Numbered from the stretch's first letter, positions 19,161 through 35,705 are shown. The stretch is 50,402 bases of DNA from Sulfurovum sp. (GCA_012329065.1 JAAXPZ010000075.1:1-50402); one strand, 5' to 3'. The notes: generated by a model from the sequence alone, not told the origin. Numbers and translations are program-made.

Positions 19161-19814
19161 ATGGTAGAATTTCATACTGTGATAGATAAGTTGAAAGACA
19201 TTATTTCAGAGAGGGATTTGAGTAAAAAGATTTTCGACAAGGATGTGGCAAGTGAGCTAGGTATCCCTCAGACTACATTTGCGACTATGAAAAAAAGAAA
19301 TTCTATCCCGTACGAGGAGATATTGAATTTTTGTGCATTGAAAAAGATATCGGTAAATTGGCTTTTCTTTGATCAGGCTGTCGATATGCTAATAGAGGAG
19401 ACGAATAAATTTTTCCAGATTAGATACTTTGCTGATATTCGTGCATCTGCTGGTGGGGGTGCTGAGGTGTTTGATAAAAATTATGAAACAATTACGCTTG
19501 ATGAGAAAATTATGCACAGCATGGTGGGCATGGGGAGTACAGAACTTGAAGCGATCCATGTTGATGGTGAATCTATGGAGCCTACGCTACAAGATGGAAG
19601 TATTGTTTTTATAGACCGTACCCAAGCAAATATAAACAAAGATGGTGTCTTTGTAGCATCGACTACAGCGGGACTCTTCATAAAGCGCATCCGACAAAGA
19701 GCAGATGGGATGGTAGAACTGATATCTGATAACAAAAACTATTCTCCAGAAGTACTTGCTCCCGATGAAGTGACAATTGTTGGCAAAGTAGTCGGAAATA
19801 TCGAGAGTCTGTAG
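19161..19814 (+). CDS. Phage-CI-like transcriptional regulator with S24 (LexA/CI) peptidase domain
   Basis: 217 residues from the ATG at 19161, which has a perfect AAAGGAG six bases upstream; the earlier in-frame ATG at 19143 has no such site. Residues 1-72 form a CI-repressor-type HTH domain (DKDVASELGIPQTTF ... KKRNSIPYEEI ... KISVNWLFF). The C-terminal half is an S24 peptidase with S138 in GESMEPTL and K175 in GLFIKR, the same 37-residue Ser-Lys spacing as E. coli LexA. An Ala97-Gly98 pair in the linker could be a self-cleavage site. It is probably a DNA-binding repressor inactivated by stress-induced self-cleavage; target genes are unknown. The HTH half aligns without gaps with the protein at 39192-39428. 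Confidence 0.85.
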   Translation: MVEFHTVIDKLKDIISERDLSKKIFDKDVASELGIPQTTFATMKKRNSIPYEEILNFCALKKISVNWLFFDQAVDMLIEETNKFFQIRYFADIRASAGGGAEVFDKNYETITLDEKIMHSMVGMGSTELEAIHVDGESMEPTLQDGSIVFIDRTQANINKDGVFVASTTAGLFIKRIRQRADGMVELISDNKNYSPEVLAPDEVTIVGKVVGNIESL

Positions 19815-19818
19815 CTTC

Positions 19819-20208
19819 ATGGCACATCATGATACAAAAATCTCATGGGAAACCGTCATTAAGGAAAACTATGACTTAAGGGGCTCAATTAAACTATATA
19901 TAGTTTTGCTCCAAAAAGGAGAATATTTTGAGGCACATGAGGTTCTGGAAGAAGCCTGGCATCCTTTGCGAAAAGCAAATCATCCTCTTAAAAATCTAGT
20001 CAAGGGGCTTATTAACGCTGCAGTTGCATTTGAGCATCTAAAGAGATGTGAAGAAAACGGACCTAGGCGAGCCCGTATAGTAATGGCTTCGTTTGATAGA
20101 TATAGTTATTTTGCCGTTGATGGTATAGAGAATGCTAGTCTTTTCAAGGAAGCATGCCAACTAGTTAAGGACCTAAAGAGTAAGAGTAGTGATGTTTTTG
20201 ATGCATAG
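19819..20208 (+). CDS. DUF309 domain protein
   Basis: 129 residues containing the DUF309 signature: a GEYFEAHEVLEEAWHPLR helix, then a KGLINAAVAFEHL helix. These conserved Glu/His residues line an alpha-helical bundle in members whose structures are known; the biochemical role is not established. It begins four bases after the S24 regulator stop, so the two are almost certainly co-transcribed. That is the only clue to function: it may belong to whatever the regulator controls. Confidence 0.8.
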   Translation: MAHHDTKISWETVIKENYDLRGSIKLYIVLLQKGEYFEAHEVLEEAWHPLRKANHPLKNLVKGLINAAVAFEHLKRCEENGPRRARIVMASFDRYSYFAVDGIENASLFKEACQLVKDLKSKSSDVFDA

Positions 20209-20226
20209 ACCGCAGAAGACATGACT

Positions 20227-20325
20227 TCATCCATAATTCGTATCGAAAAGTATGCCAAACACTACTGAACCAAAAAGTAAAAAAAGTAAGATTTTGTAAA
20301 GTATTTCATCACTGGGTAATTTCAT
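20227..20325 (-). CDS. Putative 32-residue single-pass membrane peptide
   Basis: An ATG with GGAG seven bases upstream opens MKLPSDEILYKILL and continues through a hydrophobic segment of about 20 residues (FLLFGSVVFGILF) to DTNYG and a TGA. The frame starts inside the last 17 bases of yaaA, so it would be translated from the yaaA mRNA. The strong ribosome binding site and one clean transmembrane segment favour a real gene. I do not recognise a family, and the short length leaves doubt. Confidence 0.5.
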   Translation of the reverse strand: MKLPSDEILYKILLFLLFGSVVFGILFDTNYG

Positions 20326-21049
20326 AGATAATCTCCGTTTTGTTTTTTTTGCTTTGGATTTCTTTGATGGCAAGATTTGGAATAGCTAGCCTCATGAACT
20401 CATCAATACTTTCTATGCCTGCTTTTGCTATCTCTCTGAGGACAATACCTCTATATGCTTTTGCCCAGTGACTCACTACTTTGTCATTTTTTATAAACTT
20501 GAGAGTAGTATAGGGTAGCGTGGGCTTATAATACTTGTCATAGAATGCTGCTCTGATATCTAATATATCCTCTCCATCTAGGTAATTATCAAGTAAAGGC
20601 TGTAGAAGGGGTTTGTAAAATCGTTCAGGTTTAATATCTCCAACAGACTTCCCTTGTTGTAAACGGTATTCTGGAACATAGTCACAAGCTTTAAGGACAG
20701 CAAAAAGATTGGAAAAAATTAATAGATTTTTATCTATATATAGTCTTGCATCGCTATCAAGGTCGGCATAGTTTAGATATTCAAATGCTATGCCTGTATA
20801 TCTCTGTATGGCTTTCATTGTAGGCTCATTGATGATATCTTTGTTGGCATGATACCCGATATCTTCAGATTTTTTCAATCCAAACATTTTGGATAGTTCT
20901 TCTTGGTTACCTTTTTGCAGTATATTTGTATAGCCATGGAGGATCTTGTTTCGATACGGTAGTAATTCATCAAAAACTAAGGAGTTTGGTTCGAATGGAT
21001 TTATTCCTCCAGAGACTTTCGTTTCACTAGGTGCTAATAATATTTTCAT
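20309..21049 (-). CDS. yaaA: YaaA family (UPF0246/DUF328) protein, peroxide stress
   Basis: 246 residues. It shows the N-terminal MKILLAPSETK, a central RYTGIAFEYL, and the C-terminal VSHWAKAYRGIVLREIAKAGI blocks of the YaaA family. In E. coli YaaA lowers free intracellular iron during hydrogen peroxide stress and binds DNA. The start is supported by AAGGA upstream on the minus strand. The last 17 bases overlap the small membrane-peptide frame. Confidence 0.85.
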   Translation of the reverse strand: MKILLAPSETKVSGGINPFEPNSLVFDELLPYRNKILHGYTNILQKGNQEELSKMFGLKKSEDIGYHANKDIINEPTMKAIQRYTGIAFEYLNYADLDSDARLYIDKNLLIFSNLFAVLKACDYVPEYRLQQGKSVGDIKPERFYKPLLQPLLDNYLDGEDILDIRAAFYDKYYKPTLPYTTLKFIKNDKVVSHWAKAYRGIVLREIAKAGIESIDEFMRLAIPNLAIKEIQSKKNKTEIIYEITQ

Positions 21050-21073
21050 TCACGCTTCCTTGATGTAAATAAT

Positions 21074-21079
21074 ATTATA
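21074..21079 (-). promoter_or_regulatory. Candidate -10 element for yaaA
   Basis: TATAAT on the minus strand 25 bases before the yaaA start, within an AT-rich gap. No -35 box is evident. Confidence 0.4.
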
Positions 21080-21135
21080 ATTTTAGCAAAAAATAGACTT
21101 TTTTATATTTTTTATCTAGAGTATCCCGCAAACAC

Positions 21136-21164
21136 TTGACATTTAATTTTCATTTAACTATAAT
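21136..21164 (+). promoter_or_regulatory. Consensus sigma-70 promoter of the tRNA-tuf operon
   Basis: A perfect TTGACA (21136-21141), a 17-base spacer and a perfect TATAAT (21159-21164) are followed by GCGACTCC. The CG-containing discriminator just after the -10 box is the pattern seen at stringently controlled stable-RNA promoters. It lies about 32 bases before the first tRNA. Confidence 0.8.
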
Positions 21165-21196
21165 GCGACTCCATTTTAGGATGGAATATTTACGGT

Positions 21197-21273
21197 GCTG
21201 GTGTAGCTCAGTTGGCTAGAGCAGCTGATTTGTAATCAGCAGGTCGGGGGTTCAAGTCCCTTCACCAGCTCCA
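21197..21273 (+). tRNA. tRNA-Thr (anticodon TGT)
   Basis: A complete cloverleaf: acceptor GCTGGTG pairs with CACCAGC, anticodon stem GCTGA/TCAGC encloses TTTGTAA (anticodon TGT), the T arm contains GTTCAAG, and CCA is encoded. First tRNA after the consensus promoter. Confidence 0.95.
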
Positions 21274-21316
21274 GAAATATTTTTTATCAGTGTTTGACCA
21301 GTAAGCATAACACATA

Positions 21317-21401
<85 letters not shown>

Positions 21402-21409
21402 TAAAGTGT

Positions 21410-21415
21410 TATAAT
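21410..21415 (+). promoter_or_regulatory. Candidate internal -10 element before tRNA-Gly
   Basis: TATAAT in the 26-base spacer between tRNA-Tyr and tRNA-Gly. The spacing to the tRNA (12 bases) would allow initiation a few bases before the mature 5' end. It may equally be chance in an AT-rich spacer. Confidence 0.25.
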
Positions 21416-21427
21416 AGTATTTAAGAC

Positions 21428-21504
21428 GCGGGAATAGCTCAGTTGGCTAGAGCGTCAGCCTTCCAAGCTGAGGGTCGCGGGTTCGAGTCCCGTTTCCCGC
21501 TCCA
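21428..21504 (+). tRNA. tRNA-Gly (anticodon TCC)
   Basis: Acceptor GCGGGAA pairs with TTCCCGC; anticodon stem TCAGC/GCTGA encloses CTTCCAA (anticodon TCC); GTTCGAG T loop; encoded CCA. Confidence 0.95.
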
Positions 21505-21613
21505 AACTTAGATCAAGTAGTATCTGGGAGCTGTGTGAAATGATCTTATTATTAGTAACTTCACCAAAGCTTTCATAAAATAACAATATCGGCGGTCACA
21601 TTATACAGGAGTC

Positions 21614-21640
21614 ATTTGTATATGTAAAGTTGATACAAAT
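21614..21640 (+). other. Small stem-loop in the tRNA-Gly to tRNA-Thr spacer
   Basis: ATTTGTAT and ATACAAAT form an eight-base stem around an 11-base loop within the 171-base spacer 21505-21675, which contains no credible ORF. It may mark a processing site or transcript boundary inside the tRNA cluster. Nothing else is recognisable there. Confidence 0.3.
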
Positions 21641-21675
21641 ACAAATTACTGGGTATGGCATAAAAGGGTAGAGTT

Positions 21676-21750
<75 letters not shown>

Positions 21751-21759
21751 GAGAGCAAC

Positions 21760-21838
21760 TGTATGGACAGGAGTTTTATATTTTATATGGGCAAAAAAGT
21801 GTTACTTTTTTGCCCAATATAGCAGTCCTGTCCATATA
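21760..21838 (+). other. Long interrupted hairpin between tRNA-Thr and tuf
   Basis: Two nested perfect stems share one axis. The outer is TATGGACAGGA (21762-21772) with TCCTGTCCATA (21826-21836). The inner is GGGCAAAAAAGT (21789-21800) with ACTTTTTTGCCC (21804-21815) around a three-base loop. An AT-rich internal region between them can partly pair. No T-run follows, so it is not a standard intrinsic terminator; a processing or attenuation structure on the tuf leader is more likely. Confidence 0.6.
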
Positions 21839-21888
21839 AGGGCATGGGGTTGAGGACGCCAAGAGGTAGTCTTCTAAGTGTATTCTGA

Positions 21889-21894
21889 TATAAT
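21889..21894 (+). promoter_or_regulatory. Candidate extended -10 promoter for tuf
   Basis: TGATATAAT, an extended -10 element, 36 bases before the tuf ATG. It is inside a small palindrome, CTGATA-TAA-TATCAG. It would give tuf a promoter of its own in addition to read-through from the tRNA cluster. Confidence 0.45.
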
Positions 21895-21929
21895 ATCAGC
21901 CGCAAATAACAAAAGCTAGGAGAAATAAA

Positions 21930-23138
21930 ATGGCTAAAGAAAAATTCGAACGAACTAAACCGCATGTCAATGTGGGTACTATAGGTCATGTTGACCACGG
22001 TAAAACAACATTGACTGCTGCAATTACAGCTGTGCTCGCAACAAAAAACGATTCTGCATTTATGGATTATGATGCTATCGATAATGCTCCAGAAGAGAGA
22101 GAAAGAGGAATAACAATTGCCACTTCTCATGTAGAATATGAAACAGATAGCAGACACTATGCTCATGTTGACTGCCCAGGTCACGCAGACTATGTAAAAA
22201 ACATGATTACAGGTGCTGCTCAAATGGACGGTGCAATTCTTGTTATTGCAGCTACTGATGGGCCAATGGATCAGACTAGAGAGCATATTCTTCTTTCTCG
22301 CCAAGTTGGCGTTCCATATATCGTTGTATTCTTGAACAAAGAAGATCAGCTTGATGATGAAGATAAAGAAGAGATGCTAGAGCTAGTAGAGATGGAAGTA
22401 AGAGAGCTTTTGAGTGAATATGAATTCCCAGGTGATGATACACCAATCATAGCTGGATCTGCATTTAAAGCACTGGAAGAAGCCAAGGCTGGTAAGCTTG
22501 CTGAGTGGTCTGATAAAATTTTAGAGCTAATGGAGCAAGTCGATACATATATTCCTGAGCCAAAAAGAGAGATAGACAGAGAATTTTTGATGCCAATCGA
22601 AGATATTTTCTCTATCCAAGGTCGTGGTACAGTTGTAACTGGTAAGATAGATAGAGGTCAAGTGTGTGTAGGTGACAGCATCGAAATAGTAGGTATCAAA
22701 GATACTCAGACAACTACAGTGACTGGCGTAGAGATGTTCCGTAAAGAGATGGACTGCGGTCAAGCTGGTGACAACTGTGGTGTTCTTATCCGTGGCATTG
22801 AAAAAGAAGCTGTGCAAAGAGGTATGGTTCTTTGTAAGCCAGGCTCAATCACTCCACATATTAAGTTTGAGGGCGAAATCTATATCTTGACTAAAGAAGA
22901 AGGTGGTAGACATACTCCATTCTTCAACAATTATAGACCTCAGTTCTATGTAAGAACAACAGATGTTACAGGTTCTGTGACACTTCCAGAGGGCACAGAG
23001 ATGGTTATGCCTGGTGACAATGTCAAGGCCGTTGTTGAGCTTATCGCACCAGTTGCTCTTGAAGAAGGCACAAGATTTGCTATCCGCGAAGGTGGTAGAA
23101 CTGTTGGTGCTGGCGTTGTAACTAATGTTATTGAGTAG
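21930..23138 (+). CDS. tuf: Elongation factor Tu
   Basis: 402 residues. GTPase motifs are in place: GHVDHGKT at 19-26, RGITIAT, DCPGH and FLNKED (the NKxD base-recognition motif). Domains 2 and 3 follow ([29 protein letters not shown]), ending [14 protein letters not shown]-Tu delivers aminoacyl-tRNA to the ribosome. AGGAGA lies upstream of the ATG. The order four tRNAs-tuf-rpmG-tRNA-Trp-secE-nusG is the classic Campylobacterota arrangement. No second tuf copy is present in the window. Confidence 0.98.
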   Translation: MAKEKFERTKPHVNVGTIGHVDHGKTTLTAAITAVLATKNDSAFMDYDAIDNAPEERERGITIATSHVEYETDSRHYAHVDCPGHADYVKNMITGAAQMDGAILVIAATDGPMDQTREHILLSRQVGVPYIVVFLNKEDQLDDEDKEEMLELVEMEVRELLSEYEFPGDDTPIIAGSAFKALEEAKAGKLAEWSDKILELMEQVDTYIPEPKREIDREFLMPIEDIFSIQGRGTVVTGKIDRGQVCVGDSIEIVGIKDTQTTTVTGVEMFRKEMDCGQAGDNCGVLIRGIEKEAVQRGMVLCKPGSITPHIKFEGEIYILTKEEGGRHTPFFNNYRPQFYVRTTDVTGSVTLPEGTEMVMPGDNVKAVVELIAPVALEEGTRFAIREGGRTVGAGVVTNVIE

Positions 23139-23242
23139 GATTCTATTCAATTGCTTTTAGGGTAACCACAAGGGAGTGCCACTACGGTCAATTTGCTGTA
23201 GGCAGGTATCTTTTGTAGGCACCCTATAATATAGGAGAAGAT

Positions 23243-23395
23243 ATGAGAGAAACAATTCACCTTGGATGTGAGAAGTGCACAAGAAGAAACTATCACACAA
23301 CCAAAAATAAAAAAACAAGCACAGGCAAGCTTACATTAAAAAAGTATTGCAAGTGGTGTAGAGCACATACTGAACATAAAGAGATGAAGCTCTAA
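23243..23395 (+). CDS. rpmG: 50S ribosomal protein L33
   Basis: A 50-residue protein beginning [17 protein letters not shown], with two CxxC pairs (C9/C12 and the later CKWC) that form the zinc-binding type of L33. The ATG follows GGAGAAG by a few bases. It lies between tuf and tRNA-Trp, its usual place. The 104-base gap after tuf contains partly complementary segments (AGGGAGTGCC with GGCACCCT) that may fold. Confidence 0.93.
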   Translation: MRETIHLGCEKCTRRNYHTTKNKKTSTGKLTLKKYCKWCRAHTEHKEMKL

Positions 23396-23414
23396 GCTTC
23401 TGCCTCTTTTATTT

Positions 23415-23490
23415 AGGCCAATAGCTCAGTTGGTAGAGCACTGGTCTCCAAAACCAGGTGCCGGGGGTTCGAGTCCCTCTTGGCCTGCCA
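23415..23490 (+). tRNA. tRNA-Trp (anticodon CCA)
   Basis: Acceptor AGGCCAA pairs with TTGGCCT; anticodon stem CTGGT/ACCAG encloses CTCCAAA (anticodon CCA); encoded CCA end. It sits between rpmG and secE, as in other Campylobacterota. Confidence 0.95.
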
Positions 23491-23506
23491 TAACAAAGGT
23501 AACAAT

Positions 23507-23686
23507 ATGGGAAAATTAACAAAACTGTTTAAAAACGCAAAAATTGAATTAGATAAAGTTATCTTTCCAACTAAAGTTCAAGTACGACAAGCATTTATAG
23601 CAGTATTACTGGTTGTAACAGTCATATCTATATTTTTAGCACTGGTTGATATGCTGATGTCAGCTATAGTGTCATCCACAATATAA
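23507..23686 (+). CDS. secE: Preprotein translocase subunit SecE
   Basis: 59 residues from the ATG at 23507. AAAGGT stands seven bases upstream, and an upstream in-frame start would run into tRNA-Trp. The sequence has the short SecE form: an amphipathic stretch (ELDKVIFPTKVQVRQAF) and one transmembrane helix near the C-terminus. It clamps the SecY channel in the inner membrane. Followed after 11 bases by nusG. Confidence 0.93.
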   Translation: MGKLTKLFKNAKIELDKVIFPTKVQVRQAFIAVLLVVTVISIFLALVDMLMSAIVSSTI

Positions 23687-23697
23687 GGACAACACAG

Positions 23698-24228
23698 ATG
23701 GCTTATCAATGGTACGCAATACAGACTTATTCAGGTAGTGAAAAATCTGTACAAGCAGGTATAGAGCAGTTGGCAAAAGACTATGGTCTTGAGGAGAAAG
23801 TGGAGCAAATAGTTGTTCCTACAGAAGAGGTTATTGAAGTCAAGAATGGCGAAAAGAAAATTACTGAGAGAACACTCTACTCAGGATATGTTTTTGCATG
23901 CATTGATTTGGATACTGATTTGTGGCATAAGATACAGAGCCTACCTAGAGTTTCTCGATTTATCGGCGAACAAAAAACACCAACTGCACTCACAGATGCT
24001 GATATTAAAGTGATCTTGGACAAGATGGAGAACCAAGGTGCTCCTCGTCCAAAGGTTGACTTTGAGACAGGCGAGATGGTGCGTATTGTTGATGGACCAT
24101 TTGCAAACTTTACAGGCATGGTCGAAGAGTATGATCTAGATCATGGTAAGTTGAGACTTAATGTTTCTATATTTGGTCGAAATACACCAGTAGAAATACT
24201 CTACACACAAGTAGAGAAGATAATCTAA
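23698..24228 (+). CDS. nusG: Transcription termination/antitermination protein NusG
   Basis: 176 residues. The N-terminal NGN domain starts AYQWYAIQTYSGSEKSV and includes the PGYV-like SGYVFACID segment. The C-terminal KOW domain contains GEMVRIVDGPFANFTGMVEEYD. It binds RNA polymerase, aids processivity and links it to Rho or the ribosome. Positioned before rplK as in most bacteria. Confidence 0.96.
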   Translation: MAYQWYAIQTYSGSEKSVQAGIEQLAKDYGLEEKVEQIVVPTEEVIEVKNGEKKITERTLYSGYVFACIDLDTDLWHKIQSLPRVSRFIGEQKTPTALTDADIKVILDKMENQGAPRPKVDFETGEMVRIVDGPFANFTGMVEEYDLDHGKLRLNVSIFGRNTPVEILYTQVEKII

Positions 24229-24243
24229 AAGAAGGAAGTAAAT

Positions 24244-24669
24244 ATGGCAAAAAAAATTGCTGAGAAGTTTAAAATGATGATCCCAGCTGGTCAAGCTAAC
24301 CCGTCACCACCAGTTGGTCCTGCATTGGGTCAAAGAGGTGTAAATATCATGGAATTCTGTAAGGCATTCAATGAGCAATCCAAAGATAAGATGGGCTTTA
24401 AGATCCCTGTAGTTGTAACGGTGTATACAGACAAGAGCTTTACAATGGAGCTCAAGCAGCCTCCTGCATCTGATCTTATTCTCAAAGAAGCAGGGATCAA
24501 AAAAGGTACGGATAACCCGCTGCTTAACAAAGTGGCGACACTAACTCAAGATCAACTATATAAGATAGTTGACCTTAAAATAGCAGATTTAAATACTGAT
24601 GACAGAGATGTGGCTGCAAAAATAATTGCAGGCTCATGCAGAAGTATGGGCATAGAAATAGCGGAATAA
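24244..24669 (+). CDS. rplK: 50S ribosomal protein L11
   Basis: 141 residues, full length. The proline-rich [26 protein letters not shown]-terminal domain and the rRNA-binding C-terminal domain ([11 protein letters not shown]) are intact. L11 forms the GTPase-associated centre with 23S rRNA. It starts 15 bases after nusG, behind GAAGGAAG. Confidence 0.97.
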   Translation: MAKKIAEKFKMMIPAGQANPSPPVGPALGQRGVNIMEFCKAFNEQSKDKMGFKIPVVVTVYTDKSFTMELKQPPASDLILKEAGIKKGTDNPLLNKVATLTQDQLYKIVDLKIADLNTDDRDVAAKIIAGSCRSMGIEIAE

Positions 24670-24726
24670 ATCTTTTTACCACTTCAGATTTTAAAGAAAG
24701 TGGGAGCAAAAATAGCGGAGAAAAAT

Positions 24727-25431
24727 ATGGCAAAAAAAATATATAAAAGAACACGAACACTTCTAGAAAAGATTGATAAGACAAAATCATACGGTGCTGA
24801 CGAGGCAATAGATATAGTTAAATCTTTAAAGTCAGCAAAGTTTGATGAGACTTTTGAGGTAGCATTGCAACTCAATGTTGATCCTAGGCATGCTGACCAG
24901 ATGATTAGAGGATCGATAGTAATGCCTCATGGGACAGGCAAGAAGGTCACTGTTGCAGTATTTGCAAAAGGTGACAAAGTGGATGAGGCAAAAGCAGCTG
25001 GAGCAGACCTGGTAGATGCAGATGTATTGATTGAGCAGATTCAGGCAGGTGAAATTAATTTTGATACTGTTATAGCGACACCAGACATGATGGGGATACT
25101 TGGAAAAGTAGCAAGAGTTCTTGGACCAAAAGGATTGATGCCGAACCCTAAGACAGGCACGGTGACCATGGATGTAGCGACAGCAGTTAAAAATGCAAAA
25201 AGTGGACAAGTGAACTTCAGAGTTGATAAGAAAGGAAACATCCACGCTGGCATAGGGAAAGCAAGCTTTACTATAGATCAGATGAAAGAGAACTTCAGGG
25301 TTCTTATTGAGAAGATTAACAAGCTAAAGCCAGCAAGTGCCAAGGGAAGATATATTAAAAGTGCTTCAGTATCTTTGACCATGAGTCCATCTGTCAAGCT
25401 TGATACAACAGAGCTTATGGAGATGAAATAA
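24727..25431 (+). CDS. rplA: 50S ribosomal protein L1
   Basis: 234 residues from the ATG at 24727, chosen because GGAG precedes it by seven bases and the protein then begins [12 protein letters not shown], as expected. [15 protein letters not shown] and a [10 protein letters not shown]-type C-terminus are characteristic. L1 forms the mobile stalk of the 50S subunit near the E site and, in other bacteria, represses its own operon. Confidence 0.97.
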   Translation: MAKKIYKRTRTLLEKIDKTKSYGADEAIDIVKSLKSAKFDETFEVALQLNVDPRHADQMIRGSIVMPHGTGKKVTVAVFAKGDKVDEAKAAGADLVDADVLIEQIQAGEINFDTVIATPDMMGILGKVARVLGPKGLMPNPKTGTVTMDVATAVKNAKSGQVNFRVDKKGNIHAGIGKASFTIDQMKENFRVLIEKINKLKPASAKGRYIKSASVSLTMSPSVKLDTTELMEMK

Positions 25432-25642
25432 AGAAAAAAACTCTTTATTGCTATAAAATATTGAGAATAGGCATCTATTCTCAATAGAGTATTGTTTCTA
25501 TAATATTCTATTGAGAGTAACTTATCATTACTCTAAATCACAGACTGAAGACAATCGGGGCAAAAGCTTAATTAATGTATCTGAAAAGATATATGAGTAT
25601 GGTTTATCCATATACCCTGTTGGAAGGTTGAAAGGAGAAGAA
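25432..25642 (+). promoter_or_regulatory. rplJ leader with mutually exclusive stem-loops
   Basis: The 211-base gap between rplA and rplJ can form three hairpins. A is a perfect 12-base stem with a four-base loop (25459-25486). B is a 19-base stem with three wobble pairs (25476-25494 with 25501-25519). C is a seven-base stem (25514-25534). A excludes B, and B excludes C. A TATAAT (25499-25504) in the loop of B may be a promoter for rplJL. L10 leaders in other bacteria bind L10-L12 and switch expression, so control by feedback or attenuation is plausible. Confidence 0.5.
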
Positions 25643-26128
25643 ATGACAAGAACTGAAAAAGAACAACTAGTTGTAGAGTTGACTGCTGAATTTAAAGAGG
25701 CAGGTGCAATTATCGTTTGTGACTACAAAGGAATGACTGTTCCTGACCTAGAGAGCGTAAGGGCTCACGCGCGAGAAGACAACAATAAAATAAGAGTTGT
25801 CAAGAATAAACTTGCAGAAATTGCATTAAAAAATGCAGGATGTGATGAGCTTGAGCTTTCTGAGACAAACCTTATGATTTGGGGCGAAACGCAGGTTTTG
25901 CCTTGTAAGATAGCTGACAAGGCCGCAACAACTTTTGATGATAAGTTTTCTATCAAGAGTGGCTTGCTTCAGGGTAAAACAACAGATATCGAGACGATCA
26001 ATGCAATGGCGAAACTTCCTACAAGAAATGAACTCATTGCTATGCTGCTTAATGTCTGGAACGCACCAGTCCAAAACTTTACTATCGGACTAAAAGCACT
26101 AGCAGAGCAAAAAGAAGCAGAAGCTTAA
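25643..26128 (+). CDS. rplJ: 50S ribosomal protein L10
   Basis: 161 residues from the ATG at 25643, which follows AAAGGAGAAG; longer in-frame starts upstream would swallow the leader. Residues TRTEKEQLVVELTAEFKEAG and DYKGMTVPDLESVR match L10, and the C-terminal helix (VWNAPVQNFTIGLKALAEQKE) anchors L7/L12 dimers. It is the stalk base on the 50S subunit and the likely autoregulator of its own mRNA. Confidence 0.96.
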   Translation: MTRTEKEQLVVELTAEFKEAGAIIVCDYKGMTVPDLESVRAHAREDNNKIRVVKNKLAEIALKNAGCDELELSETNLMIWGETQVLPCKIADKAATTFDDKFSIKSGLLQGKTTDIETINAMAKLPTRNELIAMLLNVWNAPVQNFTIGLKALAEQKEAEA

Positions 26129-26191
26129 AATTTGGTGGGAGCAAAAGGCTCTCTTAAGTAGATTATAAAATATTCATATTAAGGAAACAAC

Positions 26192-26566
26192 ATGGCAACA
26201 ACCAAAGAAGATGTTCTAGAGTTTATCTCTAACTTATCAGTATTGGAGCTCTCAGAGCTAGTAAAAGAGTTTGAAGAGAAATTTGGTGTAACTGCACAAG
26301 CTACAGTAGTAGCTGCAGGCGGCGCTGCAGGCGGTGGAGAGGCTGAAGAAGAGCAGACTGAGTTTAATGTAGTTCTTACAGATGCAGGTGCTAAGAAAAT
26401 CAATGCAATTAAAGTTGTAAGAGCAATCACTGGTCTTGGGCTCAAAGAAGCTAAAACAGCCGTTGAAGGGACTCCCACTGTGCTTAAAGAGGGTGTAACT
26501 AAAGAGGAAGCTGAAGAGCTTAAAAAGCAGATCGAAGAGGCTGGAGCTTCTTGCGAACTTAAATAA
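26192..26566 (+). CDS. rplL: 50S ribosomal protein L7/L12
   Basis: 124 residues: an N-terminal dimerisation helix pair ([25 protein letters not shown], in part), an alanine/glycine-rich hinge near residues 35-50, and a globular C-terminal domain ([19 protein letters not shown]). It recruits translation factors to the ribosome. AAGGAAAC lies upstream of the ATG. A strong hairpin follows the stop. Confidence 0.97.
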   Translation: MATTKEDVLEFISNLSVLELSELVKEFEEKFGVTAQATVVAAGGAAGGGEAEEEQTEFNVVLTDAGAKKINAIKVVRAITGLGLKEAKTAVEGTPTVLKEGVTKEEAEELKKQIEEAGASCELK

Positions 26567-26571
26567 TTTTC

Positions 26572-26609
26572 AATCAAGTAGTATGGCAAATTTGCTATAC
26601 TACTTGATT
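26572..26609 (+). terminator. Strong hairpin between rplL and rpoB (attenuator or processing site)
   Basis: The 19-base arms 26572-26590 and 26591-26609 are complementary at every position except one G-U wobble. There is no long T-run, so full termination is doubtful. E. coli has a partial terminator and an RNase III site in the same gap, and this hairpin is a good counterpart. The rest of the 213-base gap holds a TATAAA (26696-26701) and a small palindrome (TGGATC-ATA-GATCCA). Confidence 0.6.
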
Positions 26610-26728
26610 AGTATTGTAATTGGACATAGTAACAAACTATTCAGAGACATTTCATACCCTCTTGCTATAGCTTATTTGTATGCCCATTTCGTTATTATAA
26701 ATATAGTGGCACTTATTATGGATCATAG

Positions 26729-35468
<8,740 letters not shown>

Positions 35469-35490
35469 GAAATATTCCTAATTTTTGTCT

Positions 35491-35524
35491 ATTGTTGTGC
35501 TGGGTATTTGCTCAGTATGACAAT
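35491..35524 (+). terminator. Imperfect hairpin after rpoC
   Basis: ATTGTTGTGCTG (35491-35502) pairs with CAGTATGACAAT (35513-35524) using three wobble pairs around a 10-base loop, 22 bases after the rpoC stop. No T-run follows. It may be a weak terminator or a processing point at the end of the rpoBC unit. The 237-base gap to rpsL also holds the rpsL -10 element and nothing else I can identify. Confidence 0.35.
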
Positions 35525-35577
35525 GGATACGCAGAGCCCGTAGTTTTCTAAATAAGTACAGATAAAGCATCTTTGGC

Positions 35578-35583
35578 TATAAT
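35578..35583 (+). promoter_or_regulatory. Candidate -10 element of the rpsL-rpsG-fusA operon
   Basis: TGGCTATAAT, 123 bases before the rpsL start, would give a long leader of about 110 bases, room for a regulatory structure. The same ten bases precede pglB. No -35 box is evident. Confidence 0.45.
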
Positions 35584-35705
35584 ATCCATCCATTTTTCTA
35601 TACATATGTCATGCAAAGTTACTTCATAACGGGTGGTTTTATATGGTGTAAAAGCCAGATTCAATCTCTCTAGAAGAGAAACCATAAAAACAGAAAGGAA
35701 ATAAT

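Noticed and set aside
21505-21675. A possible extra tRNA or small RNA in the long spacer of the tRNA cluster.
   Set aside because: I could not fold a cloverleaf and only a short eight-base stem is visible, so only that stem is listed.
23225-23230. TATAAT just before rpmG as a promoter.
   Set aside because: A start site about seven bases downstream would fall in or after the rpmG ribosome binding site; read-through from tuf is more likely.
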